Assembly (NCBI GenBank): GCA_001028025.1
Contig: LDAQ01000125.1
Coordinates: forward strand, 1 to 17,806
Direction of reading: 5' to 3'
DNA: 17,806 nucleotides
Source: Faecalicatena fissicatena
GTDB lineage: Bacteria; Bacillota; Clostridia; Lachnospirales; Lachnospiraceae
The notes under the pieces were generated by a model that was given only the letters and a program-made list of their open reading frames with translations, had not been told where the DNA came from and made no database searches. Made by a program: the position numbers and the translations under genes. Within the stretch, counting starts at the first letter, position 1. Every line of letters begins with the position of its first letter. Positions 15,261 through 17,806 of this stretch are shown piece after piece.

Positions 15261-15605
15261 ATGTTAGAAAAACTTTTTATCTTATTTATCTCGGCGGCAG
15301 CACTGGTGATAGTCTGCTGGATTCTTGCAGAATACTGGCTCCGCTCTGTCAGGAAGCTTTCAGTAGAGAAGATTTCCAATTTAAGCATCTGGAACAGAAT
15401 GGTATATGCTTTCGAAGACTTCTGCGGAGGTGTAAACCATAAAAAGGATTTCCACAGGATGCAGATCAGGGAAGAGCTGGGAAGCGTACACAGAGACGAA
15501 GTAACAAATCCTCACAGGCCGGCAGAAGCACGCGGGAAAGAGGAAGGCAGAAAAAAAGAGATCATTAAAAAAGAGAAAAAATACAGAATGAAGGCAAATA
15601 TGTAG
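15261..15605 (+). CDS. Hypothetical single-span membrane protein
   Basis: A 114-residue protein with one N-terminal hydrophobic segment (about 4-27), then a charged cytosolic region ending in a very basic Lys/Glu/Arg-rich tail (RKKEIIKKEKKYRMK). No family is recognised. ATG-15261 follows AAGGGAG with 8-nt spacing; the in-frame GTG at 15252 overlaps that site. A plausible promoter lies at 15197-15225, so it is probably transcribed alone. The basic tail could contact membrane lipid or nucleic acid (inference). Confidence 0.65.
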   Translation: MLEKLFILFISAAALVIVCWILAEYWLRSVRKLSVEKISNLSIWNRMVYAFEDFCGGVNHKKDFHRMQIREELGSVHRDEVTNPHRPAEARGKEEGRKKEIIKKEKKYRMKANM

Positions 15606-15625
15606 AATGCATAAAACGACCCCCT

Positions 15626-15682
15626 CATAGATAGGCGGCTGTTACCGAATTATTTTCTTCGTAACAGCCGCCTCTTGCTATG
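15626..15682. other. Long hairpin without T tract
   Basis: AGGCGGCTGTTAC (15633-15645) pairs perfectly with GTAACAGCCGCCT (15661-15673) around a 15-nt loop. An outer CATAG/CTATG pair (15626-15630 with 15678-15682) extends it past small internal loops. No run of T follows on either strand, so it is either an imperfect terminator for the gene at 15261 or another structured element. Confidence 0.6.
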
Positions 15683-15786
15683 TAAGCCAGATTAGCGCGG
15701 AAGATATTCCATTAGTGGAAGAAAATCCGCCTGAATGAAAAATGATAAAAATGATAAAAATATCGATAGCGGATTTGGAAAAGGTA

Positions 15787-15815
15787 TTGACAAAAAAAGA
15801 AGGATTGCATATTAT
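15787..15815 (+). promoter_or_regulatory. Promoter of the riboswitch-controlled cation exporter
   Basis: A perfect -35 TTGACA (15787-15792) and -10 TATTAT (15810-15815) are separated by 17 bp. Transcription would begin near 15822, about 35 nt before the aptamer. Confidence 0.8.
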
Positions 15816-15855
15816 ATAGAGAAACTCTTTGCACTGCATATTATAACTACAGTAC

Positions 15856-15948
15856 AAACTGAACAGGTTATGTTACATAACAGGCCGTAACACATAACCG
15901 GGCCGTCGGACGGCGGCAGCAGATAAAAAGACATCTGCGGGACAGTTT
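15856..15948 (+). ncRNA. czcD (NiCo) riboswitch aptamer
   Basis: P1 pairs AAACTG (15856-15861) with CAGTTT (15943-15948). Inside are the conserved segments GAACAGG after P1, GGCCG and CCGGGCCG in the middle, GGCGGCAGCAGAT, and ATCTGCGGGACAG at the 3' side. Their order matches the four-way-junction consensus I recall for the czcD/NiCo class, which binds Co2+ and Ni2+ cooperatively and has also been reported to respond to Fe2+. The downstream gene is a cation diffusion facilitator, the classic target. Metal binding should favour the aptamer fold, break the overlapping terminator and turn the exporter on. Confidence 0.88.
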
Positions 15949-15977
15949 TCGTTTATTGTTCCGGGGGTGTCTTTTTT
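15927..15977 (+). terminator. Riboswitch-controlled terminator
   Basis: AAAGACATCTGCGGGACA (15927-15944) pairs with TGTTCCGGGGGTGTCTTT (15957-15974) with a few G-U pairs and one mismatch. The loop is 12 nt, and the T tract is TTTTTT (15972-15977). The left arm uses the 3' strand of the aptamer, so the two folds exclude each other. Confidence 0.85.
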
Positions 15978-16000
15978 GTGAATATTCTGAAAATGGAACG

Positions 16001-16021
16001 CAAAGGGGTCAGACCCCTTTG
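16001..16021. repeat. Perfect 21-bp palindrome, REP-like
   Basis: CAAAGGGGTC, one A, then GACCCCTTTG: ten perfect pairs around a single base, between the riboswitch terminator and the ribosome site of the exporter. No T tract follows. The GGGGTCAGACCCC core is a type of palindrome I recall from dispersed repeats in unrelated bacteria; this cannot be checked here. Confidence 0.8.
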
Positions 16022-16038
16022 AACAGGAGGCTTATATT

Positions 16039-16935
16039 ATGAACGAATCAAATAAAATTGCCATGCATGTATCAACGGTTAGTATAGTGGTGAATCTCAT
16101 ATTATCGGCTTTTAAACTGATGGCCGGCCTGGTGGCTCACTCGGGTGCCATGGTGTCAGATGCCATTCATTCAGCATCGGATGTTTTCAGCACGGTGATT
16201 GTTATGATTGGAGTGACCATATCCGGCAAAAAGTCTGATAAGGAACATCCATACGGACATGACCGGATGGAATGTGTGGCTTCGATTCTTCTGGCGGTGG
16301 TTTTGTTTGCTACAGGAGTGGGGATTGGGGTCAGCGGGATAGAAAAGATTGCAGGCGGGGTGGAGACAACGGAGACTCCGGGCATACTGGCACTTGCTGC
16401 GGCAGTCATATCTATTGTAGTAAAAGAGTGGATGTACTGGTATACAAGAGCGGCAGCGAAGAAAATAAATTCGGGGGCGCTGATGGCAGATGCCTGGCAT
16501 CATCGTTCGGATTCCCTCTCCTCGATTGGTGCTTTTGCGGGAATTCTTGGGGCACGCCTGGGCTTCCCCGCACTGGATCCGCTGGCAAGCATCGTTATCT
16601 GTATATTTATCGGAAAGGCCTCCTGGGACATCTTTCATGACGCAATGAACAAGATGGTGGATAAATCCTGTGATGACAGGACTATCCAGGACATGAGGCA
16701 GACCGCCCTGGAAAATCCGGGAGTCGCAAAGATAGATGAAATACGAACCAGAATGTTTGGCGCAAGAACCTATGTGGATATAGAAATCGCTGCAGATGGG
16801 AACCTGACATTAAGTGAGGCGCATAAAATAGCCGAAGGAGTTCATTCGAGGATTGAGATGGAGTTCCCGGAAGTTAAGCACTGTATGGTCCATGTCAATC
16901 CTCTAAGTGAATCGGAGATCAGAGAGCTGCCGTAA
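16039..16935 (+). CDS. Cation diffusion facilitator (CDF) metal exporter
   Basis: A 298-residue divalent-metal/proton antiporter with six membrane helices (about 10-205) and a C-terminal cytosolic metallochaperone-like domain (about 210-295). The transport site is H44/D48 in DAIHSASD of helix 2 and H154/D158 in DAWHHRSDS of helix 5. HPYGHDRME after helix 2 is the family signature. GGAGG (16026-16030) lies 8 nt before ATG-16039. The riboswitch upstream suggests Co2+/Ni2+, or Fe2+, as the relevant metal. Confidence 0.93.
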   Translation: MNESNKIAMHVSTVSIVVNLILSAFKLMAGLVAHSGAMVSDAIHSASDVFSTVIVMIGVTISGKKSDKEHPYGHDRMECVASILLAVVLFATGVGIGVSGIEKIAGGVETTETPGILALAAAVISIVVKEWMYWYTRAAAKKINSGALMADAWHHRSDSLSSIGAFAGILGARLGFPALDPLASIVICIFIGKASWDIFHDAMNKMVDKSCDDRTIQDMRQTALENPGVAKIDEIRTRMFGARTYVDIEIAADGNLTLSEAHKIAEGVHSRIEMEFPEVKHCMVHVNPLSESEIRELP

Positions 16936-17053
16936 CAGGGGGATTATAAAAAGCCGCAGGTTAGTACATCAAATATTAATTAATTGGCTGTTAAACTGAC
17001 CTGAATTTCCGATAGCACTACTCCACTGGCCTCAGCGTAGCGGTAACTTTGGG

Positions 17054-17082
17054 TTCCCTATTTAAGAATATTATGTTATACT
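17054..17082 (+). promoter_or_regulatory. Promoter of the PAP2 gene
   Basis: Extended -10 TGT-TATACT (17074-17082) with a weak -35 TTCCCT (17054-17059) 17 bp upstream. The rest of the 191-bp gap after the CDF gene (16936-17126) shows only a weak CAGGTTAGT/ACTGACCTG pairing and AT-rich sequence. Confidence 0.5.
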
Positions 17083-17126
17083 TTTGAATTACTAACATGC
17101 ACAATGTCATTTAGAAGGGAGTATTT

Positions 17127-17687
17127 ATGGATTTTCTTTTACAGCTGGACGGAAATATCTTACTGGCAATACAGGAATTTATCCGGCATGACTGGATGGA
17201 TTCCTTTTGGAAGTTTATTACATCACTCGGGGATTCTGGCTGGTTCTGGCTTTCAGTTTCCTTCCTTCTGCTGATTCCCAGGAAAACAAGAAAAGCAGGA
17301 ATCACAGCGATAGTGGCCATAGCCATTGGAGCACTGATAACAAACGTAACGCTCAAAAACCTGGTGGCCAGGACCCGCCCATACGAAGTAGTGCAGGGTT
17401 TAACACTGTTAATAGAAAGACAGCATGATTTTTCATTCCCGTCCGGCCATACATGCGCATCATTCGCGGCCGCACTTGTATACTACCGACTGCTGCCCAG
17501 ATTCTGGGGAATCGCCTCAATAATACTGGCAGCCCTGATTGCCTTCTCCCGCCTGTATGTGGGTGTACACTACCCAAGCGACGTACTCGTGGGGCTGCTT
17601 GTCGGCGCATTCGCCGCATGGGCGTCAATAAAGATCGTAGAATATATCAGAAGTAAGTGGGGGCGGGGGGCGCTGTCAAAGAGGTGA
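17127..17687 (+). CDS. PAP2-family membrane phosphatase
   Basis: A 186-residue membrane enzyme with about five or six helices. All three acid-phosphatase motifs are intact: K77...R84-P85 in KNLVARTRP, PSGH (105-108), and S141-R142 with H148 and D152 in SRLYVGVHYPSD. Relatives dephosphorylate undecaprenyl pyrophosphate (BcrC/PgpB-like) or other lipid phosphates at the outer face. A bacitracin-resistance-like role would suit the BcrA-type transporters elsewhere in the window, but it is far from them and not co-transcribed. AGAAGGGAG precedes ATG-17127. The 119 bases after it show no clear gene or terminator. Confidence 0.92.
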   Translation: MDFLLQLDGNILLAIQEFIRHDWMDSFWKFITSLGDSGWFWLSVSFLLLIPRKTRKAGITAIVAIAIGALITNVTLKNLVARTRPYEVVQGLTLLIERQHDFSFPSGHTCASFAAALVYYRLLPRFWGIASIILAALIAFSRLYVGVHYPSDVLVGLLVGAFAAWASIKIVEYIRSKWGRGALSKR

Positions 17688-17806
17688 GTCTGGCTTGTGC
17701 GGAAGCTGTGTATGTGAGCCGTCTGGGCGGAAATTCTGTAAGCAAGAGGGATAAAAAAGAACAACCTGCCCCTTGCCCCTCCCAGGCAATGTCATTAAGA
17801 TAAGAA

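Noticed and set aside
15626..15682. Standard rho-independent terminator after the small membrane protein gene
   Set aside because: The stem is strong, but CTTGCTATG follows it instead of a T tract, so I list it only as a hairpin.

Overview
The window looks like chromosomal DNA from a Gram-positive anaerobe of the class Clostridia, most likely family Lachnospiraceae. This is inference. It rests on strong GGAGG-type ribosome binding sites, a czcD (NiCo) metal riboswitch, a YtaF-type sporulation-associated membrane protein, a DUF5685/J-domain gene pair, and two BcrA-type ABC cassettes. Almost all genes lie on the + strand in tightly overlapping operons. I saw no rRNA, tRNA, CRISPR array, prophage or transposase gene.

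Layout. (1) 1-2218: an operon of a DUF5685 protein, a J-domain protein with a cysteine-rich tail and a small membrane protein, closed by a terminator. (2) 2229-5619: a sigma-70-like regulator, a membrane protein that may be its anti-sigma partner, an ABC ATPase and an ABC-2 permease, all overlapping. (3) 5620-6149: no gene, but a 291-bp foldback with a perfect 52-bp outer stem, a further 34-bp stem with one mismatch, and an apex that can fold into two more perfect hairpins. (4) 6150-9590: an OmpR-type response regulator, a LanF/BcrA-type ATPase with an E-loop, a permease and a sensor kinase. This resembles a two-component-controlled peptide-antibiotic resistance module, with four 11-bp regulator repeats in front of the ATPase. 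(5) 9668-13138: AraC regulator, EamA exporter, tRNA-dihydrouridine synthase and a YkgJ-like cysteine-cluster protein, ended by a 21-bp-stem terminator. (6) 13159-15605: YtaF/MntP-family protein on the - strand, a divergent M23 metallopeptidase with seven pentapeptide repeats, and a small membrane protein. (7) 15606-16935: a promoter, czcD riboswitch and overlapping terminator that control a cation diffusion facilitator. (8) 17127-17687: a PAP2 phosphatase.

The two ABC modules appear to serve similar envelope-defence or export roles under different control: a sigma factor with a candidate anti-sigma protein for the first, and a kinase/regulator pair for the second. The foldback lies exactly between them and is the least explained sequence here. 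The other candidates for unrecognised biology are the DUF5685 protein, which carries two aspartate-rich motifs resembling the squalene/phytoene synthase fold, and the structured 5' leader of its mRNA.
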